From the NCBI RefSeq assembly GCF_003625475.1, contig NZ_RAIQ01000001.1, positions 62,001 to 126,000 of the forward strand: a stretch of 64,000 nt of DNA. Reading direction: 5' to 3'. The stretch comes from Butyrivibrio sp. X503. GTDB lineage: Bacteria; Bacillota; Clostridia; Lachnospirales; Lachnospiraceae. Shown here in pieces: positions 27,032-36,395 of the stretch. The first letter of the stretch is position 1. The number at the start of each line of letters is the position of its first letter. Under the pieces are notes generated by a model. That model was not told the origin of the DNA. It did no database searches and saw only the letters and a program-made list of their open reading frames with translations. The translations under genes and the position numbers were made by a program.

Positions 27032-30000
27032 TTCTGATACGCTCCATTGCGTCTTTATCGTCAAGATCCAGCTCTCTCTTGGAATATCCGGGTATCTTGT
27101 CATCAAAACCGCATATTCCTTTATAACTGCAATACTTGCAAGCATCACGGTTATTCATCTCATACGGATTGACCTTGATATCTCCGTTTAAGATATTCTT
27201 ACCAAACTCACGGATCTTCTTATCCACAAATCTTGAAATAGCAGAATAATCCTCGCTTGTAACGGTACTTGAGGCCGCTGTTATATCTCCGCTCTTGGTA
27301 AATCCGACCGGGATAACGTCAGATGCCCCGTTTATGCTGCCATCGAGCATGTTTATAATTTCCCTGTTTTCGTTGACCAGGCCGGTCGTCTTGAGCTCTT
27401 TTATTATCTCTTGATTGATAACATCAGGTTGTAAATCAGCGGAACCCTTAACCATGGGATCTTCCACGTGGTAATACAATATTGCCGCAGGAACAACTTC
27501 CTTTCCTCCGCTTTTTTTCGAGGCTACAGCCTTGGCAACATTCATATACAAAACAAGCTGAAGCTGAAGGCCATAATATAATGAGGCGAGACTCATTTTC
27601 TTTCCACCGGATTTAAAATCAATGACCTTTACATAAACATGATCCGAATCTTCGCATAGATCAATTCGGTCAATCCTTCCGTGAAGATTCATGCTCTCTA
27701 TTATGTTATGTTTCTCATCTTCGGTGAGTGCAATATTTATCTCTTCGATCTTACCCGCTTCCCTAAAATCCATTTCAACATGTGCGGGTTCAAAATTTCC
27801 TTTTGAAATCTGGTATTTGAGCGTGTCCACAGTCCTTGTGAGTATTCTTTTTATACGTTCTGCCATATATTCATTACGGGCGTTACTTAAAAGGATCGTT
27901 TCTCCGTATGCATCTATGCATTCTGTTAAAGCTTGATTTAATATCTTGTCTGATTCCTCTTTGGAAAGGTCTTTCCATGATATATTCTGCCTTATTATCT
28001 CGCCTGTATACTTCTCAAGAACTTCATGGAATACTTTACCTAGATCCGATGAATCAAAATCAAATTCTTCTCTCTCCGAAAGTCCGAGACCATATCTTAA
28101 GAAATGCGCATAACAACAGGAAGCAAATTTCTCAAGACGGCTTACGCTGTTCTCAAGATTAGCCCCGTACAAAGCAAGTGCGATATTCTTGGCTAGAGGT
28201 CTGTCCTCGTAATGTTTGAAGGCCGCTTCCGTAAGCTTTTGTACAAAGCCTTCGCTCATGTTCTCCATACCGGAATCTTTATCGCTTTCACTCTCGGCCT
28301 TTTTGTTCTTCACGACTTCATATAACGTAGAAAGCTCTGTCTTTTTCCTATCGCCAAGAATGCCGAGAGAATACTCTCTCATAAGCTCGGCAAGGTTCCC
28401 CAAACTGTCACCTATACAAGAAGTCTGTTCCTCAAAAGGTGCATCCTCGGGCCTGTCTGTTTCCATTCCTTCGTAGAGAGACATTATCTTAGAAATAAGA
28501 TATGCGGGTCTCACGCTTTTTCCGTCATTATCAAGCTCCGAAAAAGACAGATACAACTTATCTGTAGGCTTGGTGAGATTCATGTAAAGATATAGTCTCT
28601 GGATATACATCTGCTGTCTTGGCGTAGGTGCGAGCTCAACGCCCGTATCAAGCTCAAGAAGGAATTGCCTATCCATATCAGAGAGAATACCGCCGCCACC
28701 TGTACTTGATGGAATTGAACCGTCATTAACGCCCATAAAGAACAGCGCTCTTATCTCTCTAAGTCTTGTTCTTTCGATATCTCCGACTATTACTCTGTCC
28801 ACATCCTGAGGAATGGTTCCGACTTCTATATCCCCGAAACCGACACTCAGAATATCTTTATATTCCCTAATATCAAGCTTATCTTCGCCTATCAGCGCGG
28901 AAATCTGCATCAGTATATCGATGACTTTTCCGTAAACCTGATCGTATTCTTTTGCCTTGGCGATATCTCCAAGCTTTTCAAATTTCTCTTTATATCGAAG
29001 TAGCTTCTCGCTGCAGGCGTTCTCTTCTATCATTTTTAAAAGAGCATCCGTTATTTCTACGGCCGTTCCTTCTTTGGCATCGAACAATGGCTTTAACTGA
29101 GCACTTATCAAAGCTCTCATACCTTCAAGCTTTTCCACAAGCTCAAGCTCTTTGGTCTCGGTATCTTCACTTTGGTTTCTTTGGCTGAATCTCGCAGGCA
29201 TTCTGCGCATGAATCTGTCTTCCCATGCACTCCTACCCTTGATTCCGAGCGCTCTAACATAATTCTCCAAAAGATCCGTATCCTCTTTGGAGAAATCCGT
29301 CATGCCGCTTCGCATATAGTGAAATACGTCTTCATATCTGTATCCTGAAATCACTATATTGATAGCACTTGTTATGTATTCTATAAAGGGATTAAGCATA
29401 AGCCCCGTATTCTGGTCAATATAAACCGGAATATCAAATTTGGCCGCAGCTCTTTTTATAAGATTGGCATAGCTTCCGAGATTACCGCATACCACAGCGA
29501 TATCCCTGTACGCATATCCCTTGGCCGTAACAAGCGAGCGTATCTTGATCATAGTCTGGCGAACTTCCTCTTCGAGCGTCTGCGCCTCGAAAAGCTGTAT
29601 GGAATCCTGTTTGTCCGTATATTTCCCGGAGTTGTATCTGAATAAATTCTGCTCAAGAAATGCAAGCGCAGGATTACCTTCCAGCCTTTTTACTTCCTTG
29701 TCTTTAATGAAAATGTCTCCGCCTTCTTTTCCGCTCATCTCGGCGTTTCTTATATTTCTCCACGCCTCAAAATCAGGTCCTCCGGCAGCTATAACGGAAG
29801 TCTCTTTTAAAAGCGAATACTCGGCTTTTTCAAGGTCAAGAACGGTCTTCTTGGTCAGCATAAAGAGCTCCTGCTCCTCATAAGAAGGGGCGTACGGATT
29901 TTCTTCGGGGCCTATTGTCAGAGAAACACAGACTTCCTTAGATACTCTCATAAGCTCTTTTATTACCCTGTACTGAATGGGGGTAAAGCCTGTAAAGCCG

Positions 30001-30602
30001 TCGAATACGATCACCGAATCTTTTAGCAAGGAAGAATTTGGTATCGCCTTGCATAAAATATCAAGTGTTTCTTCTGTAGTTATGAATTTTCCTTGGATGT
30101 AGCGTAGAAATTCGCTGTAAAGAAGTCTGAGATCTTTGATCTTTGAATTGAGCGCAGCCTTCTTGCCACTCTCGTTTTCCAGAGTCGCAAGCGCATCATC
30201 ACTTATTCCGTATTGCATAAACTCAGAGATTGTTGACTTAACCTCATCGATATAGCCCGGTTTATGCATGTTTTTACCTATAACTTTCAGTCTGTCGCCG
30301 AGAATATCCGCAACACGCCTAAGAACAAGGCTCTTTCCGGCATCATCGAGCACAGAAAAAGAGCTTTTTGACGTCTCTTCAAACACTCTGTGTGAAAGGC
30401 GCCCAAAGCTCAATACATCAATGTTCATTATCGCATGTGAAGGATGCATTCTAACAACATCCTTCTGAGTTTGCATCGTAAACTGATCGGGAACTATGAG
30501 TAAATAATCAGTCCCGACATCAGTCAAACTTCTGTCTATGATTTCTTTTATAAGTCCGGTACTCTTGCCGGATCCCGAAGCCCCAAAACAAAACCTAAGC
30601 AT
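27021..30602 (-). CDS. addB: ATP-dependent helicase/nuclease subunit AddB
   Basis: 1193 residues, usual length. The N-terminal Walker A is GASGSGKST; a second nuclease domain at the C-terminus carries VIDFKSGGKK and the four-cysteine iron-sulphur clasp formed by the CCYAHF region and CKYCSYKGIC. AddB contributes Chi recognition and the nuclease for the other strand. Its stop overlaps the addA start, giving translational coupling. The start at 30602 lies 27 bases after the GGDEF-EAL gene, so all three may share a transcript. Confidence 0.95.
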   Translation of the reverse strand: MLRFCFGASGSGKSTGLIKEIIDRSLTDVGTDYLLIVPDQFTMQTQKDVVRMHPSHAIMNIDVLSFGRLSHRVFEETSKSSFSVLDDAGKSLVLRRVADILGDRLKVIGKNMHKPGYIDEVKSTISEFMQYGISDDALATLENESGKKAALNSKIKDLRLLYSEFLRYIQGKFITTEETLDILCKAIPNSSLLKDSVIVFDGFTGFTPIQYRVIKELMRVSKEVCVSLTIGPEENPYAPSYEEQELFMLTKKTVLDLEKAEYSLLKETSVIAAGGPDFEAWRNIRNAEMSGKEGGDIFIKDKEVKRLEGNPALAFLEQNLFRYNSGKYTDKQDSIQLFEAQTLEEEVRQTMIKIRSLVTAKGYAYRDIAVVCGNLGSYANLIKRAAAKFDIPVYIDQNTGLMLNPFIEYITSAINIVISGYRYEDVFHYMRSGMTDFSKEDTDLLENYVRALGIKGRSAWEDRFMRRMPARFSQRNQSEDTETKELELVEKLEGMRALISAQLKPLFDAKEGTAVEITDALLKMIEENACSEKLLRYKEKFEKLGDIAKAKEYDQVYGKVIDILMQISALIGEDKLDIREYKDILSVGFGDIEVGTIPQDVDRVIVGDIERTRLREIRALFFMGVNDGSIPSSTGGGGILSDMDRQFLLELDTGVELAPTPRQQMYIQRLYLYMNLTKPTDKLYLSFSELDNDGKSVRPAYLISKIMSLYEGMETDRPEDAPFEEQTSCIGDSLGNLAELMREYSLGILGDRKKTELSTLYEVVKNKKAESESDKDSGMENMSEGFVQKLTEAAFKHYEDRPLAKNIALALYGANLENSVSRLEKFASCCYAHFLRYGLGLSEREEFDFDSSDLGKVFHEVLEKYTGEIIRQNISWKDLSKEESDKILNQALTECIDAYGETILLSNARNEYMAERIKRILTRTVDTLKYQISKGNFEPAHVEMDFREAGKIEEINIALTEDEKHNIIESMNLHGRIDRIDLCEDSDHVYVKVIDFKSGGKKMSLASLYYGLQLQLVLYMNVAKAVASKKSGGKEVVPAAILYYHVEDPMVKGSADLQPDVINQEIIKELKTTGLVNENREIINMLDGSINGASDVIPVGFTKSGDITAASSTVTSEDYSAISRFVDKKIREFGKNILNGDIKVNPYEMNNRDACKYCSYKGICGFDDKIPGYSKRELDLDDKDAMERIRNES

Positions 30603-30629
30603 CTAAAAAAGCCATCCTTACGCGGGATC

Positions 30630-32759
30630 CTAATTGGTTCCCACCATCTCGTCGGCATATCTGCTACATGAGATATACTTCCATTTATTATTATAATAGA
30701 AAGGCATAATCATGTACATCTGCATTCTGCCTGCGTTTTCAAGCGACGATGAATGGAAATGATCCACAAGATAATCCGTTCCGGCCTTTTTTATCCTGTC
30801 CCTAACGGTCGACATATCATAAAAGCTTATAAACCGCTCGATCTCCGACTTTTTGATAAATAGCTCCGCGTAAGTTTTTACCGCCTTATCTGCGCTCTTA
30901 ACACGATCGGAGATTGCTATCTGTTCGCCCTTAAGGAAGATATTTTCCACGGTTCCCTCATCGTCAAAAATATCCACCCTGAAATACTGATTAAAAATAT
31001 GCGCCATCGCAGCCTGAACGCTGTCGGCAAGATGGCCGTCACTATACAACGTCACATTCCTTGATACAAGGGCAAAAGACGCTTTGTTTCCCTGCCTCGA
31101 TATGAAACGCACCTTGGAATTGACGACGCTTCCGCCTGCTATATAATCGGCTTCCGCCCTACTTGTGAGAGAGCTTTCCGCCTTCTGTGTTATCTCTTTT
31201 AACCCCTTAACATCGGGAAGCTCAACATTCTTAAGCCTCTTGTTTACTTCTTCCATGTTCGCGATTCCAATCGTATTAAGGAAGGTAACATAGGCATTAT
31301 TCATGTAGAGCATGTTCATTTCATTCTCATCGACCTCAAGGATCGCTATCGGAAGGTTGTTGAAAACCTCCATGGTCTTGGGTCGTAACGGTGTATTTCC
31401 AAGAAGATTGATCTCTCCGATCTTGTCGTAGTAGTTCCTTATCTCCATAGATTCACAGTGTTCGCCTACATTTGTAACCTTTTCACCGCTGTCGTTAAGA
31501 GGCTCCGGCTTTCCGAACAAGAAGCCCTGCAGCTTCTCACAGCCGATTCTTTTAAGAAACTCGTACTGCTCCTCAGTCTCCACACCCTCTGCGATCGTAT
31601 GGATCCCGAGCTCTTTTGCCATATCCACGATATTTGCAAGGATTACCCTTGATTTCTTGTTGGTCTGAAACTCCCTAAGGAAGTTCATATCGATCTTTAC
31701 GACATCAAAATCATAGGACTTAAGGTTATTAAAAGAGCTATAGCCTGCGCCGAAGTCGTCCATCCAAACTTCATATCCCGCATTTCTGAAGCTCTTTATC
31801 TGATCACCCAGAAAGTCCGCGCCCGAAGCGACCGCACTCTCTGTTATCTCTATATTCAAAAGATATTTTGGAATGTCATACTTTTCCCTGCACTTATCAA
31901 CTTCTCCGAGAATATCGCAAAGCTCAAAATCAAGCCTTGAAAGGTTAACGGACACCGGTTCCACATTATGTCCGAGCTCGATATCTTTTCGCAGATCCGC
32001 GCATACCTGCTCTATAATATAGGTATCCAGCTTATGAACAAGCCTTACATCCTCCAAAACCTCGATAAAAAGCCCGGGTGAGATAATTCCAAATTCCGGA
32101 TCCATCCACCTGGCAAGCGCCTCATAGCCGCACACATTGCGGGTCAGCGTCCTGACTTCCTTCTGATAATAAACCTTGAAATATCTGTTGTTAAAAGCTG
32201 TCTCGAAGTTATCCAGGACATATTGCCTAAGCCTGTTTCTCTTTTCAAGCTCATTCGAATAAAAATTGGTATCGCGGTCATAAACTCTTATGATATCGTC
32301 GCAGGCAGCCTTCGCCCTGTCTATCATGACAACGGGATCTTCCTCATCTCCTCTTGCAAGATAAATTCCCGCCTTTATACGCATAACAAGGCCTTTTTCA
32401 TACTTATGAACTATCTCACGCAGCTTATCCAGCCTTTCGGTTATTTCATTTTGCATAAGTGAATTGGACAGAATTATAAAATGATCGCCGCTTGCCCTTG
32501 CAACCAGCTCATTGGGGAACACTCCGAGAATCTCCATTGCAATGCCTTTTATGAAGTCATTGCCTCCCGAGAAGCCGTATCTTTGGTTAAAAGACTTGAA
32601 ATTCATGACATTTATATAGATGATGACCGTATTAAGACAAGCCGCAAACTCCCCATGTCCCTGAAGATGCTCAAGGATACCGGTCAGACTGTGCAGCCCC
32701 GTAAGTTCATCGATATGATATCTTTCTTCCGACATCAAAGAATCACGTTTTTTCCTCAT
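30630..32759 (-). CDS. c-di-GMP phosphodiesterase with degenerate GGDEF domain and C-terminal PAS-like region
   Basis: 709 residues from the ATG at 32759, which has GGAGG 8 bases upstream. The N-terminal GGDEF domain is degenerate (RASGDHF), so not a cyclase. The EAL domain (about 190-430) keeps the catalytic signature: YEALARW, NLSRLDFE, EITES, DDFGAGYSS, KIDMNF, EGVET and QGFLFGKP, so it should hydrolyse c-di-GMP. The last 270 residues hold a PAS-like part (FNNLPIAILEVDEN) and a further domain I cannot name. No membrane segment. Placement in front of addBA is odd. Confidence 0.9.
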   Translation of the reverse strand: MRKKRDSLMSEERYHIDELTGLHSLTGILEHLQGHGEFAACLNTVIIYINVMNFKSFNQRYGFSGGNDFIKGIAMEILGVFPNELVARASGDHFIILSNSLMQNEITERLDKLREIVHKYEKGLVMRIKAGIYLARGDEEDPVVMIDRAKAACDDIIRVYDRDTNFYSNELEKRNRLRQYVLDNFETAFNNRYFKVYYQKEVRTLTRNVCGYEALARWMDPEFGIISPGLFIEVLEDVRLVHKLDTYIIEQVCADLRKDIELGHNVEPVSVNLSRLDFELCDILGEVDKCREKYDIPKYLLNIEITESAVASGADFLGDQIKSFRNAGYEVWMDDFGAGYSSFNNLKSYDFDVVKIDMNFLREFQTNKKSRVILANIVDMAKELGIHTIAEGVETEEQYEFLKRIGCEKLQGFLFGKPEPLNDSGEKVTNVGEHCESMEIRNYYDKIGEINLLGNTPLRPKTMEVFNNLPIAILEVDENEMNMLYMNNAYVTFLNTIGIANMEEVNKRLKNVELPDVKGLKEITQKAESSLTSRAEADYIAGGSVVNSKVRFISRQGNKASFALVSRNVTLYSDGHLADSVQAAMAHIFNQYFRVDIFDDEGTVENIFLKGEQIAISDRVKSADKAVKTYAELFIKKSEIERFISFYDMSTVRDRIKKAGTDYLVDHFHSSSLENAGRMQMYMIMPFYYNNKWKYISCSRYADEMVGTN

Positions 32760-32852
32760 AATCCCTGCCTCCATAACCAATGAAACAAAATCCCCCGTTT
32801 CATTAGTTATTTGGAAACAAAATAACGTGCACGCATGAATATTATATCATAC

Positions 32853-32873
32853 TTTACGAAAATTTTTCGTAAA
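32853..32873. repeat. 21-bp palindrome TTTACGAAAA-T-TTTTCGTAAA
   Basis: Ten-base perfect arms with one central base lie about 95-115 bases upstream of the GGDEF-EAL start, just upstream of an extended -10 (TG-A-TATAAT) on the minus strand. It overlaps the T-run of the preceding terminator. It may be an operator or a second stem of that terminator. Confidence 0.55.
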
Positions 32874-32900
32874 AAAGTGACCCATTTCCAAATGGGTCAC
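32871..32900 (-). terminator. Terminator of the isomerase/oxidoreductase operon
   Basis: GTGACCCATTT-GG-AAATGGGTCAC followed by six T on the minus strand, directly after the isomerase gene: a textbook rho-independent terminator. Confidence 0.93.
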
Positions 32901-32917
32901 AATTACTCTTTATATGC

Positions 32918-33730
32918 TTAAAACAGGCCTTTTACATATTCAACACTTCTTAGATATTCTTCATCGGTGACCAGGTGTTCAATGATATAGGTCATGTCCT
33001 TATCGTATTCAAGGCCTTTTTCTATGACGTGCTTTATGTTGATCTCTCCGTTTCCGGGATAGGTCTCTTTGAAAAAGATCGTGTAATCATCCTGCATCTT
33101 AACGTCCTTGATATGGCAGCTCTTTATATATTTACCGAGCTTTTCAAAGCATTCATCTATGAATTCTTCGTTGAAAAAATATCTCTTAGGAGTTGTCATC
33201 CAGTTAAAAAGATCAAGATGTACCGCGAATCTGTCCCTGTCTACATCTTCCATAAGTTGCAAATACTCATCCGGGCCCGTCGGAACCATCCAAGGCATGG
33301 GCTCTATCGTAAAATATGTATTCTTTGGATTTACAGCATCTATTATCTCTCTTATTGTCTTTACTCCAAGCTCCCAAGTCTCTTTTGAAAAATTGTCCTT
33401 GTATGCTCCGTCCCAGCGCTCACCTCTTGATCCCAGGATGTTTACGCAGCAGCGTGCGCCGATCCTGTCTGCAAGCTCAAGCTGACCGATACTGTACTTA
33501 ATAGCCTCTTTTCTTTTATCTTCATCAAGGTCCAGTGTATTTCTCCAGATACCGACTTCCGCGATGGTAAGGCCGTTTGCGGCTGCTTCCTTTACATACT
33601 CATCTATGAGCTTATCATCGTCCTTGCATGTAGGTGAAAAATTGATAGCTTCAAGTCCGAGTTCTCTGTGTCTTTTGGCCCACTGTGCAGGGCTGTCATG
33701 TTTAAGAGGTGACGACGTTCCAAGTTTCAT
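32918..33730 (-). CDS. Sugar phosphate isomerase/epimerase-like TIM barrel protein
   Basis: 270 residues of the xylose-isomerase-like (AP endonuclease 2) TIM barrel. Likely metal ligands are the Glu of IEPMPWM, Asp of HLDLFNW, His of CHIKD and Glu of IIEHL. Members act as isomerases, epimerases or dehydratases on sugars or inositols. AAAGGAG precedes the ATG. It is the second gene of a pair with a Gfo/Idh/MocA oxidoreductase (22-base gap), a combination common in degradation of inositols, keto-sugars or unusual glycosides; the substrate is not clear. Confidence 0.85.
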   Translation of the reverse strand: MKLGTSSPLKHDSPAQWAKRHRELGLEAINFSPTCKDDDKLIDEYVKEAAANGLTIAEVGIWRNTLDLDEDKRKEAIKYSIGQLELADRIGARCCVNILGSRGERWDGAYKDNFSKETWELGVKTIREIIDAVNPKNTYFTIEPMPWMVPTGPDEYLQLMEDVDRDRFAVHLDLFNWMTTPKRYFFNEEFIDECFEKLGKYIKSCHIKDVKMQDDYTIFFKETYPGNGEINIKHVIEKGLEYDKDMTYIIEHLVTDEEYLRSVEYVKGLF

Positions 33731-33752
33731 ACCTTTCTCCTTTTTGCTTTGA

Positions 33753-34904
33753 TCATATCTCTCCCATGTTCGTTCCGGGCTTTAACGGCTCGGGTCTTTC
33801 ACATGTGGTTGTCATTTTGTAGGTTTCGTTGTTATCTGCTGACTTTATTATGCCCTCAAGCGCTTCAGTCACATGTAAGATGAAGTCTCCGCTTGTTCTT
33901 GGGTCTCTTCCCTTTTCTATCGCATCTGCAAGATCCAGGACACCTATGCCTCGCGAATAATCTTTTACCCTGGGGAAGAGCTCTGGAAGCGTCACAAAGC
34001 TTTCGCTTCTCTTAACGGTGTCCTCGCTCTTATTATAAACGGTATCGGTGAACTGCTCTTTTCTGTATATTTTGGGACTTCCGCCGCCGAAGTTCGGATC
34101 GGGATAAGTCAAAGTGCCATCGCTTCCGTATATCTCAAACATCGGGAGGTTCGATCTGTATATATCAAAACTTACGTTAAGATTTACTACCGCTCCGCTC
34201 TTAAGCCTCATGACCGCCGAATAATGCGTATCTGTTTCGGGCACCAGCTCTTTTCCCTCATCGGGACCAACATAAATGTGGCGAACTTCCTGCCCCTTGC
34301 AGCTAAGCGCCGTTATACTGTCGATCGGTCCAAGCAGCGAAACGATCGCCGAAATGTAGTACGGCGCCATATCGTAGATAGGGCCTGCGGTCTTCATATA
34401 AAAAGCTCTCGGATTGCAATGCCATGTCTCAACGCCAAAGGTAGTCATATTGGCTGTGACAAAAAAGGGCTTACCTATAAGATTGTCATCAAGATAATGC
34501 CTTACGCTCTGCAGTCCCGAGGAAAGAAAGGTATCGGGAGCACATCCGACATAGAGAGATCTCTCTTTTGCCAGATCCAGAATGCTCCTTGCGTCTTCCA
34601 ATGTAGCCGCAAACGGTTTCTCGGAAAAAAGATGCTTACCGGCACTCAATATCTTCTTTGATAACTCGAGATGAAATTGTGGAGGTGTGAGATTGATAAT
34701 AATATCAATTGAGGGGTCTTCTAGAATTTCATCAACACTGAGTACGCGCGGTATGCCAAACTCGGAGGAGAATTTTTGTGCTGCTTCAGTATTTATATCC
34801 GCGCACGCATCAATTTCCAGCTTCTTGTAGAATTCCTTGATGTCTCCGGCATATGTTCTGCTGATTACACCTGTTCCCAAAATTCCGACTTTGCAGTTTT
34901 TCAT
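33753..34904 (-). CDS. Gfo/Idh/MocA-family NAD(P)-dependent oxidoreductase
   Basis: 383 residues from the ATG at 34904 with GAAAGGAA upstream; the longer frame to 35018 has no ribosome site. The N-terminal Rossmann fold opens with VGILGTGVISRTYAGDI, and SEKPFA is the family's EKP motif. These enzymes oxidise or reduce sugars and inositols, using a lysine of EKP. It is the first gene of a two-gene operon with a TIM-barrel isomerase. No binding protein or transporter is next to it, so the substrate may be made inside the cell or come through a remote transporter. Confidence 0.88.
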   Translation of the reverse strand: MKNCKVGILGTGVISRTYAGDIKEFYKKLEIDACADINTEAAQKFSSEFGIPRVLSVDEILEDPSIDIIINLTPPQFHLELSKKILSAGKHLFSEKPFAATLEDARSILDLAKERSLYVGCAPDTFLSSGLQSVRHYLDDNLIGKPFFVTANMTTFGVETWHCNPRAFYMKTAGPIYDMAPYYISAIVSLLGPIDSITALSCKGQEVRHIYVGPDEGKELVPETDTHYSAVMRLKSGAVVNLNVSFDIYRSNLPMFEIYGSDGTLTYPDPNFGGGSPKIYRKEQFTDTVYNKSEDTVKRSESFVTLPELFPRVKDYSRGIGVLDLADAIEKGRDPRTSGDFILHVTEALEGIIKSADNNETYKMTTTCERPEPLKPGTNMGEI

Positions 34905-35066
34905 AAGACGTTCCTTTCTTCGGGCTGTAGAATATGGAAATGCGTTGATTTCGCATCCCACATTGCTTATTTTAATATCATAAAAAGACATCTCACTACT
35001 CATATCTTGCAATCGCACTTATCATCTGGTAAACTAACGCACTTTCCGCATTATCACTCGCATAAA

Positions 35067-35113
35067 CTGGTATTAAAAAAATAATCGCAATTGGTTATTA
35101 TATTGATACCAGA
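35067..35113 (+). repeat. Inverted repeat CTGGTATTAA / TTGATACCAG upstream of the ECF S-component gene
   Basis: Ten-base arms with one G-T mismatch enclose an A+T-rich loop that can itself pair (AATAA/TTATT). It lies in the divergent promoter region between the Gfo/Idh gene and the ECF gene and may be an operator or part of the leader. Confidence 0.45.
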
Positions 35114-35189
35114 TATGTAGTATATTCTATGCTAGCGTACGAGAATATATAGGCCGCATGTCGCTACGAGCCTATAGCTGCGCAATATC
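35112..35189 (+). promoter_or_regulatory. Structured 5' leader with two adjoining hairpins and complementary loops
   Basis: Hairpin 1 pairs ATATTCT (35122-35128) with AGAATAT (35142-35148) around 13 bases; hairpin 2 follows at once, ATAGGC (35149-35154) with GCCTAT (35170-35175) around 15 bases. Loop 1 holds TAGCG (35133-35137), the exact complement of CGCTA in loop 2 (35162-35166). A closing GATAT/ATATC helix (35112-35116 with 35185-35189) is possible. The layout suggests a riboswitch-like three-way junction, but it matches no class I know. Confidence 0.45.
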
Positions 35190-35208
35190 ATTATTTGGGA
35201 GAATTCAG

Positions 35209-35760
35209 ATGACACAGAATACTCAAGCTCTTAATAACAAAAAAGCTTCCGATCACGTAAAGTGGATCACGATAACAGCCCTTTTTATGGCGCTCAACAT
35301 CATTATGTCAAGCTTTGGAATACCGGTCCCCGGAGGCCACTTATACCTCTGCGACCTTATAATATGCACAGCAGCGATACTCCTTGATCCTGTAGCTGCT
35401 TTTATCGTAGGCGGTATCGGATCGTTCCTCGGAGACTTTCTCTTTTATCCCGCTCCAATGTTTGTATCGCTTGTAACACATGGCCTTCAGGCTCTTGTGA
35501 TCTCTCTTATAGTCCACTCCAAGATGATCAAAGGGGAAAAAGAGCATTTTGCAGCATCAGTTGTTGCAACCCTCATCGGTGCGGTTATAATGGTAGTTGG
35601 TTATACACTTGGAAAGACCTATGTATACAGCACTTTTGAATATGCAATGATAAAGCTCCCTTACGAGATCGCACAGGCACTCCTCGGAGTTGTCGGATCT
35701 CTCCTTCTTTGCTATAAGGCAGGGCTTCTTAAGATATTTAAAAGATTCGATTTTGAATAA
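35209..35760 (+). CDS. ECF transporter S component (PF07155-like)
   Basis: 183 residues with about five to six membrane helices. The stretch IPVPGGHLYLCDLI with GGIGSFLGDFLF resembles the ECF_ribofla_trS group of S components, which bind vitamins or precursors. ATG at 35209 has GGGAG 9 bases upstream; an upstream ATG at 35158 falls inside the leader hairpins and is rejected. It would rely on shared energising subunits coded elsewhere. Co-transcribed with a TIGR01440 gene 22 bases downstream. Substrate unknown; the leader may sense it. Confidence 0.82.
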   Translation: MTQNTQALNNKKASDHVKWITITALFMALNIIMSSFGIPVPGGHLYLCDLIICTAAILLDPVAAFIVGGIGSFLGDFLFYPAPMFVSLVTHGLQALVISLIVHSKMIKGEKEHFAASVVATLIGAVIMVVGYTLGKTYVYSTFEYAMIKLPYEIAQALLGVVGSLLLCYKAGLLKIFKRFDFE

Positions 35761-35782
35761 AACAATAAGAAAGGCAAAAGAA

Positions 35783-36346
35783 ATGGATTTTAGCGAAATC
35801 ACTTCTCAAAGCAAACAAGCTGTGACCGAGATCCTTGAAGGCGCAAGACTTACAAAGGGAAGCCTATTTGTAGTAGGCTGCTCATCAAGCGAGATCCTTG
35901 GCGACCAGATAGGAACCGCAACAAACCTTGATTCTGCCAATGCGGTATTTGACGGAATAGTCCCCGTCCTTAAAGAGAACGGCATATTTATGGCAGCTCA
36001 GTGCTGCGAGCACCTCAACAGAGCTCTTGTTGTAGAGAGAGAAGTCATGGAAAAATACGGTTTTGAGCAGGTCAACGCAATACCTCAGCCCAATCATGCA
36101 GGCGGAGCCTTTGCAACCGTATGCTATCAGAGATTTAACGATCCCGTTCTTGTAGAGTCGATCAACCAAAAGGCTGACGCCGGAATAGATATAGGCGGCA
36201 CCATGATAGGAATGCACATGCACCACGTAGTGGTACCTATGCGCATCTCTCTTCGTAAAATAGGAGCCGCTCCCATAATATGTGCCCGCCACCGCCCGAA
36301 ATACGTCGGCGGACAGAGGGCAATCTACGACGAAAAGCTCATGTAA
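35783..36346 (+). CDS. TIGR01440 / UPF0340 (YwlG-like) family protein
   Basis: 187 residues. The whole length fits the YwlG group, with VVGCSSSEILGDQIG, QCCEHLNRALVVE, PNHAGGAF and GMHMHHVVVPMR. The family is soluble and of unknown biochemical function. ATG at 35783 has AGAAAGG 9 bases upstream; a longer frame starting at 35690 runs through the upstream gene. Coupling to an ECF S component hints at handling of the imported compound, which is an inference from context only. Confidence 0.9.
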   Translation: MDFSEITSQSKQAVTEILEGARLTKGSLFVVGCSSSEILGDQIGTATNLDSANAVFDGIVPVLKENGIFMAAQCCEHLNRALVVEREVMEKYGFEQVNAIPQPNHAGGAFATVCYQRFNDPVLVESINQKADAGIDIGGTMIGMHMHHVVVPMRISLRKIGAAPIICARHRPKYVGGQRAIYDEKLM

Positions 36347-36353
36347 CCAAAAG

Positions 36354-36392
36354 AAAACCCTGAAATGCGAAAGAAAGCATTTCAGGGTTTTT
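36354..36392 (+). terminator. Bidirectional terminator between the TIGR01440 gene and the AICAR transformylase gene
   Basis: AAAACCCTGAAATGC pairs perfectly with GCATTTCAGGGTTTT around 8 bases and runs into T on the plus strand; the minus strand also has a T-rich tail (TTTTCTTTT). Confidence 0.92.
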
Positions 36393-36395
36393 GAA

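Noticed and set aside
35155-35208. Start of the ECF S component at the ATG at 35158
   Set aside because: That ATG lies in hairpin 2 of the leader and has no ribosome site; the ATG at 35209 follows GGGAG and fits the family start.
35112-35208. Purine, TPP, FMN or preQ1 riboswitch before the ECF gene
   Set aside because: None of the conserved core sequences of these classes is present, and the loops are too large for a purine aptamer.
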